Source: Vibrio sp. CK2-1 (lineage in GTDB: Bacteria > Pseudomonadota > Gammaproteobacteria > Enterobacterales > Vibrionaceae). From it: a stretch of DNA of 64,000 bases. Under the pieces are notes generated by a model. It was not told the DNA's origin. It did no database searches and saw only the letters and a program-made list of their open reading frames with translations. Made by a program: the position numbers and the translations under genes. This document shows, in pieces, positions 18,816 through 27,311 of the stretch; the stretch's first letter is position 1; each line of letters begins with the position of its first letter. The stretch is from contig NZ_JAKKCJ010000002.1 in NCBI RefSeq assembly GCF_021726515.1, positions 620,001 to 684,000 of the forward strand, in the 5' to 3' direction.

Positions 18816-19085
18816 TTATAAAACCATGCGTACGATTTCAATTTCACCAAGCTCTTTATATAAAGTTTCAACTTGCTCAATTGAAGTGGCAGTAATGGTT
18901 ACTGATACTGAGTTGTAAGTACCTTTACCGCTTGGTTTGACGCTTGGAGAGTAATCACCTGGTGCGTGTTTTTGAATAACGCTTAGAACAAGATCCGGTA
19001 ATTCTGGTTTCGCATAGCCCATCACTTTGTAGGTAAATTGGCATGGGAATTCAAGTAAATCTTTTAGTTTTGGTTGCTCTTGCAT
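18816..19085 (-). CDS. ybeD: DUF493 family protein YbeD
   Basis: The ATG at 19085 with AGGAG seven bases upstream gives 89 residues ([23 protein letters not shown]), matching the family's length of about 87. A longer frame up to 19160 lacks support. YbeD is a small ferredoxin-like ACT-type fold protein. Its place between dacA and lipB is conserved in gamma-proteobacteria and hints at a link with lipoylation or cell-envelope growth, but its role is not established. Confidence 0.93.
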   Translation of the reverse strand: MQEQPKLKDLLEFPCQFTYKVMGYAKPELPDLVLSVIQKHAPGDYSPSVKPSGKGTYNSVSVTITATSIEQVETLYKELGEIEIVRMVL

Positions 19086-19268
19086 ACCGTGCTCCTGAAA
19101 GGGGAAAGGTGCGATAAAGCGTGAATAGTAATGGGATTGACGTAGGATCTCAACTATCACGTACTATCCATATCGCATAGATTATGTGCTTTTGTTTTAA
19201 GTCGATGGGGTATTGATTAGGAATATAAATAAAATTAACGGTTTATCATATCGAGGCGTTGAGCATCA

Positions 19269-19303
19269 AAAAAACAAAAAAAGCCGCAATGAAAGCGGCT
19301 TTT
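19269..19303 (-). terminator. Rho-independent terminator after dacA
   Basis: Read on the minus strand, AAAAGCCGC and GCGGCTTTT pair around seven bases and are followed by a long T-tract (TTTTTGTTTTTTT). It ends the upstream peptidoglycan gene run before ybeD. Confidence 0.9.
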
Positions 19304-19339
19304 GAAGTTAGCGAGTTCTACTTAACTGTTATAAGAGAC

Positions 19340-20527
19340 TTAGAACCAGCTCTTAAATAGTAGAATGATGTAGTCGATTAGGCGGCTGAAAATGCCCCCT
19401 TCTTTAACATCTTCTTGAGCAACAAGTGGGTACTCAGCAACGTCTTTACCATTTAATTGGTAGAACAGTTTACCAACTACTTCACCTTTGTTGATAGGAG
19501 CTTTAAGCTCTTTATCTAACACAAAGCTAGCCGCTAGGTTTTTCGCTTGACCACGAGGTACGGTAACAAAAGTATTCTCTTGTACACCTAAAGAGATTTC
19601 GCTCTTATCGCCCATCCAGATTTTTTCTTTAACGAACTCTTCGCCCGCTTTGTGTGGCGCAACGGTTTCAAAGAAGCGGAAGCCAAAGTTTAGAAGCTTT
19701 TTGCTCTCTGCTTTACGAGCGTTTTCACTCTTAGTACCCATAACAACAGATACTAGGCGCATATCGCCTTCTGTTGCAGAAGTCACTAGGTTATAACCTG
19801 CACCGCTTGTATGGCCTGTTTTAATGCCATCTACGTGCATGCTCTTATCCCACAATAGACCATTACGGTTGTATTGAGTAATGCCGTTGTAAGTGAATGA
19901 TTTTTGAGCGTAGAGTTTGTATTCTTCTGGTACGTCACGAATTAACGCAGCACCTAAAATAGCAAAGTCGTGTGCAGTCGAGAAATGCTCATCGTTGTCT
20001 AGGCCGTGAACGTTCACAAAGTGAGAATTCACCATGCCGATTTTTTGTGCCCACTGGTTCATTAAATCAACAAATGAATCTTCAGAGCCGGCAATGTGCT
20101 CAGCCATCGCAACACAAGCATCGTTACCTGAAGTCACGATGATGCCTTGGTTTAATTTATCAACCGTTACCGTTTTGCCCACTTCGATGAACATTTTTGA
20201 AGAATCAGGGAAGTTTTTCGCCCAAGCTTTTTCACTGATCACAACTTCATCAGAGCGTGAAATGCTACCTGATTTAAGTTCTTGACCAATTACGTAGCTG
20301 GTTAGCATTTTAGTTAAGCTCGCAGGGTGGCGACGCTCATCCATATTTTTCTCAGCTAAGATTTTGCCTGAATGGTAATCCATTAACACAAAGCTTTGTG
20401 CTGCAATTTCTGGAGCATTAGGCACTACGATAGGGTCGGATGCAGAAGCATTCAATGAAACCAAAGATGCTGAAAGTGCTAATGAAGGTACTAGCAATGA
20501 TGTTAGATATTTAGCCGTATTTTTCAT
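19340..20527 (-). CDS. dacA: D-alanyl-D-alanine carboxypeptidase (PBP5/6 family)
   Basis: This 395-residue low-molecular-mass penicillin-binding protein trims the terminal D-Ala from peptidoglycan peptides. A cleavable signal peptide ends near residue 30 (ASLVSLNASAS). The active-site motifs are Ser70-Leu-Thr-Lys73, Ser133-Gly-Asn135 and Lys236-Thr-Gly238. The end, FSRLIDYIILLFKSWF, is the amphipathic helix that anchors PBP5 to the outer face of the inner membrane. It lies next to rlpA, rodA and mrdA, all cell-wall genes. Confidence 0.98.
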   Translation of the reverse strand: MKNTAKYLTSLLVPSLALSASLVSLNASASDPIVVPNAPEIAAQSFVLMDYHSGKILAEKNMDERRHPASLTKMLTSYVIGQELKSGSISRSDEVVISEKAWAKNFPDSSKMFIEVGKTVTVDKLNQGIIVTSGNDACVAMAEHIAGSEDSFVDLMNQWAQKIGMVNSHFVNVHGLDNDEHFSTAHDFAILGAALIRDVPEEYKLYAQKSFTYNGITQYNRNGLLWDKSMHVDGIKTGHTSGAGYNLVTSATEGDMRLVSVVMGTKSENARKAESKKLLNFGFRFFETVAPHKAGEEFVKEKIWMGDKSEISLGVQENTFVTVPRGQAKNLAASFVLDKELKAPINKGEVVGKLFYQLNGKDVAEYPLVAQEDVKEGGIFSRLIDYIILLFKSWF

Positions 20528-20673
20528 GAGATAAATGCTATCAATATTTTAGTGGAAGTAAATTTTTCGTATTCTAACAGAAACTTTTCTAGAAATCAGA
20601 TATGGATCAAAGTCTACGAAATTAGCAAGATCGTTTAACCGCTAGACGATAAAGAGCTAAGGTTTGGTCGATT

Positions 20674-21459
20674 TTATTTACGCGTTCGGTGTTTCATAAA
20701 GGCGGATTGGTAGCCGCTTTGTTGAAGTTTATGAAGCACTTCATTCGCTTGGTCTTGATCTTTCCAAGGGCCAAGCATGATGCGATTAATACTGCTCGAA
20801 TTTTCGACACTGTATTGTGATGCGTATTTTTGACCAAGATTTTTCGCTAAAGTTCGCGCTTTTTCGGAATCAGAAACGGCGGCGACTTGGATCAGATATT
20901 CTTGTTTTGAATAAGCATGATCGACCTTGCTTTTAGGAACCGTAATATAGTCAATTTTGACTGGAGCAGTACCCGCTTGGTAGACACCGAGTTTGTAAGC
21001 TGCGGCGTAACTTAAATCAATAATACGACCGTCATGGAAAGGTCCACGGTCGTTAATTCGAACGATAGCGGTTTTACCATTTGCGGTGTTGGTGACTTTG
21101 ACATAGCTAGGAATAGGCAAGGTTTTGTGTGCCGCAGACATGGAATACATATCGTACACTTCGCCGTTTGACGTCAAATGACCATGAAATTTCTTACCGT
21201 ACCAAGAAGCATAGCCTGATTGAGTAAAGTCTTTGGTGTCTTTTACGATTTTATAATCTTTACCACGTAGGGTGTAGTCACGGTTACCACCACGGCTAAA
21301 AGGCTCATAGCGAGGGTGGGCATCTTCTACATTGGCGACAGAAATTGGATCTTCAGGTGCGACATCATCTGATAGTTTGTATCGCTCATCTGGAGACGAT
21401 GAGCAACCCGCTAAAAGAGTGAAGGCCATCCATAGGCCGTAACGGCAATATTTTTTCAT
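20674..21459 (-). CDS. rlpA: Septal ring lytic transglycosylase RlpA, lipoprotein
   Basis: This 261-residue outer-membrane lipoprotein has lipobox LLAGC with the lipidated Cys19. A double-psi beta-barrel domain follows (about residues 80-170; SGYASWYGKKFHGHLTSNGE, RINDRGPFHDGRIIDLSYAAA). A C-terminal SPOR domain (about 185-261) binds denuded septal glycan. The enzyme cleaves glycan strands lacking stem peptides, which fits the neighbouring carboxypeptidase dacA. It starts four bases after the rodA stop, so it belongs to the mrdA-rodA operon. Confidence 0.95.
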   Translation of the reverse strand: MKKYCRYGLWMAFTLLAGCSSSPDERYKLSDDVAPEDPISVANVEDAHPRYEPFSRGGNRDYTLRGKDYKIVKDTKDFTQSGYASWYGKKFHGHLTSNGEVYDMYSMSAAHKTLPIPSYVKVTNTANGKTAIVRINDRGPFHDGRIIDLSYAAAYKLGVYQAGTAPVKIDYITVPKSKVDHAYSKQEYLIQVAAVSDSEKARTLAKNLGQKYASQYSVENSSSINRIMLGPWKDQDQANEVLHKLQQSGYQSAFMKHRTRK

Positions 21460-21463
21460 TAAT

Positions 21464-22588
21464 TTAATTCGCCTTTGAAAGCATTTTTCTATGAGTGTGA
21501 ATTGACATTAAAATACCGAAACCAACCAACAGAGTGATCATCGAGGTACCACCGTAGCTGATTAGCGGCAAAGGTACACCTACTACAGGTAAAATGCCGC
21601 TTACCATGCCAATATTTACAAAAACATAAACAAAGAAGCTAAGTACAACACTGCCTGCCATCATTCGACCGAAAGCAGTTTGCGCTTGTGTCGCTAAATA
21701 TAAACCACGTGCGATGATGAATAAGTATACCGAGAGCAAAAATGTCACGCCGATAATACCCCATTCTTCTGCGATAACTGCAAAGATAAAGTCAGTATGT
21801 CGCTCTGGAACAAATTCAAGTTGCGATTGGGTTCCATGCAACCAGCCTTTGCCAGTCAAGCCGCCAGAGCCAATGGCGATTTTACTTTGAATAATATGGT
21901 AACCCGCCCCAAGCGGATCGGATTCTGGATCAAATAATGTTCTCACCCGAGTTTTCTGGTACTCGTGCATTAAAAAGAACCAGAGGATTGGAATGAATCC
22001 ACCGATTGCAGCAGCAGCGGCAATGATAATTCGCCAACGGATACCGGCGAGGAAAATAACGAAAATACCTGAAGCGGCAATCAGTATTGACGTTCCTAAG
22101 TCTGGTTGTTTAGCGATTAAAATAGTCGGTAAGCAGACCAAAATTAATGACACCGCTAAGGTACGGAATGTCGGGGGTAGAGGTTGTTTACCGATGTACC
22201 TTGCAATCATTAAAGGCACAACTAACTTCAAAATTTCCGATGGCTGAAAGCGTGGGCCAAAGCCTAGACTTAACCAACGTTGAGCGCCTTTAGAAGTCTC
22301 GCCAAAGAACAATACACCGAGCAATAAGATGATCCCGATGAAGTATAAGCTTGGCGCTAAGGATTCCATTGTTCTTGGCTTTACTTGGGCGACAGCAAAC
22401 ATGACGGTTAGAGATAGCAACATCCTCATGGCTTGCTTGTCCATCATTTCATAGCTTTGTCCACTGGCGCTATACATGATAACTAGACCAATTCCCATCA
22501 ATAATAAGATACCAAGTAGTAGAGGTAGGTCGATATGCAATCGTTCGAAAAATGAACGGTTTTGCCCAGTGGCAGGATCCATTTTCAT
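21464..22588 (-). CDS. rodA: Rod-shape peptidoglycan polymerase RodA (SEDS family)
   Basis: The ATG at 22588 gives 374 residues ([20 protein letters not shown]...); a longer frame up to 22705 would lie in mrdA and is rejected. RodA is a ten-helix SEDS glycosyltransferase that polymerises lipid II during elongation with PBP2. The family blocks [40 protein letters not shown] and [15 protein letters not shown] are present. It starts one base after the mrdA stop, so the two partner enzymes are translationally linked. Confidence 0.97.
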   Translation of the reverse strand: MKMDPATGQNRSFFERLHIDLPLLLGILLLMGIGLVIMYSASGQSYEMMDKQAMRMLLSLTVMFAVAQVKPRTMESLAPSLYFIGIILLLGVLFFGETSKGAQRWLSLGFGPRFQPSEILKLVVPLMIARYIGKQPLPPTFRTLAVSLILVCLPTILIAKQPDLGTSILIAASGIFVIFLAGIRWRIIIAAAAAIGGFIPILWFFLMHEYQKTRVRTLFDPESDPLGAGYHIIQSKIAIGSGGLTGKGWLHGTQSQLEFVPERHTDFIFAVIAEEWGIIGVTFLLSVYLFIIARGLYLATQAQTAFGRMMAGSVVLSFFVYVFVNIGMVSGILPVVGVPLPLISYGGTSMITLLVGFGILMSIHTHRKMLSKAN

Positions 22589-22589
22589 A

Positions 22590-24497
22590 CTACTTGTTAT
22601 CCTCTTTATCTGCATCCGCGTCATCAGGTGATTCAACGAGTACATGGTCAAAAATTTCACGGGCGATTGGGCCGCCGACGCCAGAGCCACCACCGGCATT
22701 TTCAAGCACCATGGCGACGATAAGTTTAGGATCTTCCAACGGTGCGAAGCCCATTAATAATGCGTGATCGCGTAAGTGTTCTGCGACTTCATCGGCGTTA
22801 TATTTCTCACCTTCTTTTAATCCATAAACCTGTGCGGTACCGGATTTGACGGCAGCTTCATATTTTGCACCATAGAAAGAACGGCGTGCGGTGCCTCGAG
22901 AACCTGTCGCAACCAAGTGCATGCCTTCTTTGGCGATTTCCCAATCAGAATCTTTAACTCCAGTAATGGTCGGGAATGTTTTGATTGGGCTCAATACTGG
23001 TTTTTGATCGGGTTCGGATTTATCGATAGTCGCACGAAGAAGGTGAGGCGCTCGCACTTTACCGTGTGAAACTAATACCGATAATGCTTTAGCAATTTGC
23101 ATCGGTGTTGCTGTCCAATAACCTTGCCCAATACCGACAGGTATAGTGTCACCTTGATACCAAGGCGTGCGGTGGCGAGCCATTTTCCAGTCACGAGTCG
23201 GCATATTGGCGCTGCTTTCTTCATGTAAATCAATACCGGTATATTCACCAAAACCGAATTTATTCATCCATTTAGACAGGCGATCGATACCGAGATCAAA
23301 TGCGATTTGGTAGTAGAAAGTATCAACCGATTCTTCAATGGATTTTTTGACATCAACCACACCGTGTCCCCAGCGGCTCCAGTCGCGATAACCTTTATGG
23401 CTTCGTGCATGCGGGATATACCAAATTCCCGGATCATTACGGGTGGTTTTGGTGGTGATCACGCCTTCGGTTAATGCCGATACCGCAATAAACGGTTTCA
23501 CCGTCGAAGCGGGTGGGTAGATCCCTAAAGTTGCTCGGTTTACCAATGGGCGGTCTGGATCATTTAATAATTTACTATAGGCCTTACCACTGATGCCATG
23601 AACAAAGGCATTGGGATCATAACTTGGGCTAGATACCATCGCGAGAACGCCATTATCAGCAGGATCGAGAATAATGATCGAGCCACGGCGGTGATCCATT
23701 AATTTATAAGCGTATTGCTGTAGCTTAATATCTAAGTTGAGAACGATATCTTTGCCTGGAATAGGCGGCACGTATTTTAAAGTACGAATGATGCGGCCTC
23801 GGCTGTTAACTTCCACTTCCTGATAGCCAGATGTGCCGTGTAAAACATCTTCGTAATAACGTTCGATGCCTAACTTACCAATATCACGAGTTGCTTGATA
23901 ATTAGAGACTTTATCTTCTTCGGTTAAGCGCAAAATATCGCGGTCATTGATGCGAGAAACATAGCCCAAAACATGGGTTAAGGAGGAACCGTACGGATAA
24001 TAACGTTTCAAGGCGGCAGTGATTTCTACCCCAGGAAACTTATATTGGTCGACAGAAAACTTAGCTACTTGTTCGTTAGTTAACTGAGTTAATAGTGGAA
24101 CCGGTTTGTAGTGTCTAATGTGCAGTCGCTCTTTTTGGAAGGCAGCAACTTGCTCATCAGTAATGGTTAAAATTTTACGCAGCTCTTCGATGGTCTTATC
24201 GATATCAGGGACTTTTTCTGGCGTAATTTCAAGGCTATATACCGGGCGGTTAGACGCCAGTAATTCACCATTACGATCGTAAATAAGACCGCGATTGGGC
24301 GCGATCGGGACAATTTTAATTCGGTTGTCGTTTGAACGAGTTTTATAGTCTTGGTATTGATCGACTTGGATGTAATAAAGGTTGGCTAGCAAAATGCCAA
24401 CCAACACAATGATGCCCATAAACGCAACAATTGAGCGTCGTGCGAACAATTTAGCTTCAGCAGTGTAATCGCGTATTTGGCTACGTCTACGTCTCAT
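22590..24497 (-). CDS. mrdA: Penicillin-binding protein 2 (elongation transpeptidase)
   Basis: This 635-residue class B PBP has one N-terminal membrane helix (about residues 21-42) and a pedestal domain. Its transpeptidase domain carries Ser331-Thr-Val-Lys334 (PASTVKPF), Ser390-Val-Asp392 and Lys551-Ser-Gly-Thr554. It crosslinks side-wall peptidoglycan and activates RodA, encoded next. The C-terminus is acidic ([14 protein letters not shown]). It follows rlmH by six bases in the operon order rsfS-rlmH-mrdA-rodA-rlpA. Confidence 0.98.
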   Translation of the reverse strand: MRRRRSQIRDYTAEAKLFARRSIVAFMGIIVLVGILLANLYYIQVDQYQDYKTRSNDNRIKIVPIAPNRGLIYDRNGELLASNRPVYSLEITPEKVPDIDKTIEELRKILTITDEQVAAFQKERLHIRHYKPVPLLTQLTNEQVAKFSVDQYKFPGVEITAALKRYYPYGSSLTHVLGYVSRINDRDILRLTEEDKVSNYQATRDIGKLGIERYYEDVLHGTSGYQEVEVNSRGRIIRTLKYVPPIPGKDIVLNLDIKLQQYAYKLMDHRRGSIIILDPADNGVLAMVSSPSYDPNAFVHGISGKAYSKLLNDPDRPLVNRATLGIYPPASTVKPFIAVSALTEGVITTKTTRNDPGIWYIPHARSHKGYRDWSRWGHGVVDVKKSIEESVDTFYYQIAFDLGIDRLSKWMNKFGFGEYTGIDLHEESSANMPTRDWKMARHRTPWYQGDTIPVGIGQGYWTATPMQIAKALSVLVSHGKVRAPHLLRATIDKSEPDQKPVLSPIKTFPTITGVKDSDWEIAKEGMHLVATGSRGTARRSFYGAKYEAAVKSGTAQVYGLKEGEKYNADEVAEHLRDHALLMGFAPLEDPKLIVAMVLENAGGGSGVGGPIAREIFDHVLVESPDDADADKEDNK

Positions 24498-24503
24498 TCT
24501 TTA

Positions 24504-24974
24504 TTATTCTCGGTGGTACGGGTGATTAGCTGTGACGCTCCAAGCTCGGTATAGGCTTTCAGCCATGATCACGCGAACCATTGGGTGTGGCAAAGTCAGT
24601 GGTGATAATGACCAACTTTGATCGGCAGCAGCCTTACACGCTGGCGCAAGTCCTTCAGGGCCACCAATTAAAATCGACACATCACGGCCATCTAGTTTCC
24701 AAGCATCGAGTTGAGAAGCCAATTGACCGGTATCCCAACGTTTGCCTGGAATGTCTAATGTTATAATGCGATTCCCTTTAGGTACAGCGGCTAGCATCGC
24801 TTCGCCTTCTTTTTGCAGAATCCTTGCAATATCAGCATTTTTGCCACGTTTTCCGGCTGGAATTTCGACTAAATCAAACGGCATATCACTTGGGAAGCGA
24901 CGCTGATATTCGTAAAAACCGTCTTCGACCCATTTAGGCATCTTGGTTCCGACTGCAATAAGTTGAATTTTCAC
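24504..24974 (-). CDS. rlmH: 23S rRNA (pseudouridine1915-N3)-methyltransferase
   Basis: This 156-residue SPOUT-fold enzyme methylates the pseudouridine in helix 69 of 23S rRNA. The start is GTG ([19 protein letters not shown]). The knotted SAM-binding segments [15 protein letters not shown] and [25 protein letters not shown] are typical, and the protein ends in NHPYHRE as in the family. It lies downstream of rsfS, another ribosome-related gene. Confidence 0.97.
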   Translation of the reverse strand: MKIQLIAVGTKMPKWVEDGFYEYQRRFPSDMPFDLVEIPAGKRGKNADIARILQKEGEAMLAAVPKGNRIITLDIPGKRWDTGQLASQLDAWKLDGRDVSILIGGPEGLAPACKAAADQSWSLSPLTLPHPMVRVIMAESLYRAWSVTANHPYHRE

Positions 24975-25002
24975 TTACTGGCTCCAACAGAGTGGTAGGG
25001 TA

Positions 25003-25320
25003 TTAACCCCACAGTTTTTCCAATTGGTATAAATCACGAGATGCTTCTTGCATGATATGAACCATGACTGATCCCATATCGACTACGACCCATTCGCCTT
25101 CATCTTCACCATCAATACCTAAAGCTTCAATGCCGGCGATTTTCGCTTCTTTCGCAACATTATCTGCAATGGAAGCAACGTGGCGTTTTGAGGTGCCAGT
25201 ACATACGATCATGTAGTCAGTTACGCTTGATTTACCTTTAACATCTAGTGTGATGATGTTTTCAGCTTTCATGTCATCTGCTTTATCAGCAAGAAAATCT
25301 TTTAACTCATTCAGTTGCAA
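25003..25320 (-). CDS. rsfS: Ribosomal silencing factor RsfS
   Basis: This 105-residue protein binds L14 of the large subunit and blocks subunit joining when nutrients are short. The start is TTG at 25320 with GAGG seven bases upstream, giving MQLNELKDFLADKADDMKAEN, which aligns with the known N-terminus. The family block VDMGSVMVHIMQEASRDLYQLEKLW is at the C-terminus. In enterobacteria nadD (and often cobC) lies between holA and rsfS; here only 100 non-coding bases separate them. Confidence 0.96.
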   Translation of the reverse strand: MQLNELKDFLADKADDMKAENIITLDVKGKSSVTDYMIVCTGTSKRHVASIADNVAKEAKIAGIEALGIDGEDEGEWVVVDMGSVMVHIMQEASRDLYQLEKLWG

Positions 25321-25420
25321 AGTATTGCCTCTTTAATATGGTATTTAATGGTACTTCTTAATGGTAAGGGGAAATACCGGGTTTGGAAAGAAACCACCGA
25401 ATTGAAAGTCTATTGGGTGG

Positions 25421-26458
25421 TCAAATAGGTTGATCTAAACGAGATAACGCCGCTGTCGGTTGGCATAGCTCGATGGATAGTTGGCTGAGCTTTGGCCAAG
25501 GTTCTTGATCAAAGGTTGTTTTGACCGACAACTCTAATTGGCACAATAGATGAACTTGTTTTTGTAAAAACGCTAAGTTTAATCGTTGTAGTGCCGATGT
25601 ATAGAGTGGGCGTTTGTTTTGCCAGATTCGGTGTTGATCAAATATTTTACCGAGTACCGCGCCATGATCAAAAGCTTGTCTCATTTCGATAAGTAGAAAG
25701 AGTTCTTTTTGGATGGTGCGCAGTAATATAATAGCCTCTTGGCCTTCGGCTTGCAGTTGACGCAAGATTCGCTGAGCTCGTTTGGCTTGGCCCGCAAGGA
25801 GGGCATCGGTCCATTGAAAAGGAGTAAAGTGGTTATGTCGGCTTAGTGATGTCTCTACTCTTGGCAGAGTCAGATTACCATCTGGGTACAATAGCGCTAA
25901 TTTCTCTAAGCTTTGCGCCAGTGCCAGTAAGTTACCTTCATGCCATTGCGCTAGCATTTGTACCGCTTCGGCATCGGGTGTGAGCTTTAATTTACGACAA
26001 CGTTGTTGGACAAACTGTGGTAACTGACGCAGCTCCGGGCTATTGCAACTAACGAGTAGACCATTTTGATGCAGAGCTTTAAACCACTTGGTATTTTCTT
26101 GAGCACGCGACAGCTTATTGCCAATCACCACCAATAAAATGTCAGGATTTAACATGCCTGCTAAGTTAACCAGTTCTTTGGCGCTCGCAGCGGTGACACC
26201 AGTTTCGGGAATCTCTAACTCAATAATCTGCTGATTAGAAAATAAGCTCAACGCTTGGCAGCAATCAAATATCTGATTCCAATCAACTTGTTTATCGAGA
26301 GTAAATCGCTGTTTGTCTAAGAAGCCTTTATCTTTGGCATGTTTATACAAAAGATCTTTGCTTTCTTGCAGCAATAAAGGCTCGTTCCCCATTAATAAAT
26401 AAATAGGGAAGGATTTTCGCTCGAGGTTTTCAGCCAGTTTATCGGCAAATATACGCAT
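25421..26458 (-). CDS. holA: DNA polymerase III delta subunit
   Basis: This 345-residue clamp-loader subunit opens the beta clamp. The N-terminal block PIYLLMGNEPLLLQESKDLL and the central LLVVIGNKLSRAQENTKWFKAL match the family. It lacks a Walker A motif, as expected for the delta subunit, which has an AAA+-like fold without ATPase. It starts five bases after the lptE stop, a conserved pairing in gamma-proteobacteria. Confidence 0.96.
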   Translation of the reverse strand: MRIFADKLAENLERKSFPIYLLMGNEPLLLQESKDLLYKHAKDKGFLDKQRFTLDKQVDWNQIFDCCQALSLFSNQQIIELEIPETGVTAASAKELVNLAGMLNPDILLVVIGNKLSRAQENTKWFKALHQNGLLVSCNSPELRQLPQFVQQRCRKLKLTPDAEAVQMLAQWHEGNLLALAQSLEKLALLYPDGNLTLPRVETSLSRHNHFTPFQWTDALLAGQAKRAQRILRQLQAEGQEAIILLRTIQKELFLLIEMRQAFDHGAVLGKIFDQHRIWQNKRPLYTSALQRLNLAFLQKQVHLLCQLELSVKTTFDQEPWPKLSQLSIELCQPTAALSRLDQPI

Positions 26459-26463
26459 GGTGA

Positions 26464-27183
26464 TTACGGCGTTTCAGTTGGAGAGTCGCTGGTGACTGAC
26501 TCGTCACTATCACTTGATACTTTACTAGCGCTAGATACTTCACTGGTAGAAGTCGTTTGCTCTACGCCTTCATCAATAGTGATGGTTTCTGGTTGATTCT
26601 CAGTACCATCAATATTGGTTGGGAAATCTTGTAGCTCATCACTTCCTGCTGGAGTAACGACTAGCTGGGCTTTCAAACGAGCCATTTGACGTATGATTTG
26701 CTCTGCGGCTTGTTCACGCATCTCTTCAACAATCAGATCTCGTTCAACCGATTTTGCCAGTGCGGCTAATGGGTTATCTAGGTAACTACGAGTAATATTA
26801 ACGTTAAAGGTTTTTTTGTCATAACCCGGAACCGACACTTGGTAAGACACACGGTAAGACAATTCATATTCCGCCGCTCGTGAGTTTTGGTACAAGGATA
26901 AGGTGCGACCATTATCACTGTCATCATTGGCGGTTTCACTGACTAGGTGTAGGTTTGTGATATTGGCACCAGGAGAAACAACATCCACACCGTTAAGGCG
27001 TAATTGGTTTTTCACATCACGAGTGATTTGGTTATAAGAGTCAAAACTGGTAACGGAAATGGTTGAAACTTCTTCAGGTAGTAGATAGCTGCCTCTGAAG
27101 TGGAAGCCACATGCGCTGGTCATCATGGCTAGGCCGATAATGGCAAGAAGACGTACATGAGAACGAGAAAACAAATGTGCCAC
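26464..27183 (-). CDS. lptE: LPS-assembly lipoprotein LptE
   Basis: The start chosen is the GTG at 27183, about nine bases after GAGG; a TTG at 27198 is possible but has no ribosome-binding site. This gives 239 residues with a lipoprotein signal (LAIIGLAMMTSAC, Cys25) followed by GFHFRGSYLLPEEV. LptE plugs the LptD barrel that inserts LPS in the outer membrane. From about residue 180 the protein carries a Ser/Thr/Glu/Asp-rich low-complexity tail (EVSSASKVSSDSDESVTSDS) that E. coli LptE (193 residues) lacks. It is followed by holA after five bases. Confidence 0.93.
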   Translation of the reverse strand: MAHLFSRSHVRLLAIIGLAMMTSACGFHFRGSYLLPEEVSTISVTSFDSYNQITRDVKNQLRLNGVDVVSPGANITNLHLVSETANDDSDNGRTLSLYQNSRAAEYELSYRVSYQVSVPGYDKKTFNVNITRSYLDNPLAALAKSVERDLIVEEMREQAAEQIIRQMARLKAQLVVTPAGSDELQDFPTNIDGTENQPETITIDEGVEQTTSTSEVSSASKVSSDSDESVTSDSPTETP

Positions 27184-27219
27184 TAAGGAGTACCTCAAAT
27201 CGGTTTAAATATGTTGGGT

Positions 27220-27262
27220 GCTTATCTTATAAATTCTTTGGCTAAAAACCTATAAGATAAGC
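27220..27262. repeat. 12-bp inverted repeat between leuS and lptE
   Basis: GCTTATCTTATA and TATAAGATAAGC form a stem with a 19-base loop in the leuS-lptE gap. An alternative pairing of GGTGCTTA (27217-27224) with TAAGCACC (27265-27272) overlaps it. There is no T-run, so it is not a standard terminator; it may be a processing or attenuation element. Confidence 0.6.
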
Positions 27263-27311
27263 GTAAGCACCTTTCGATGCCTACGCTTTTAATTTTTATC
27301 TGTGCTTATGA

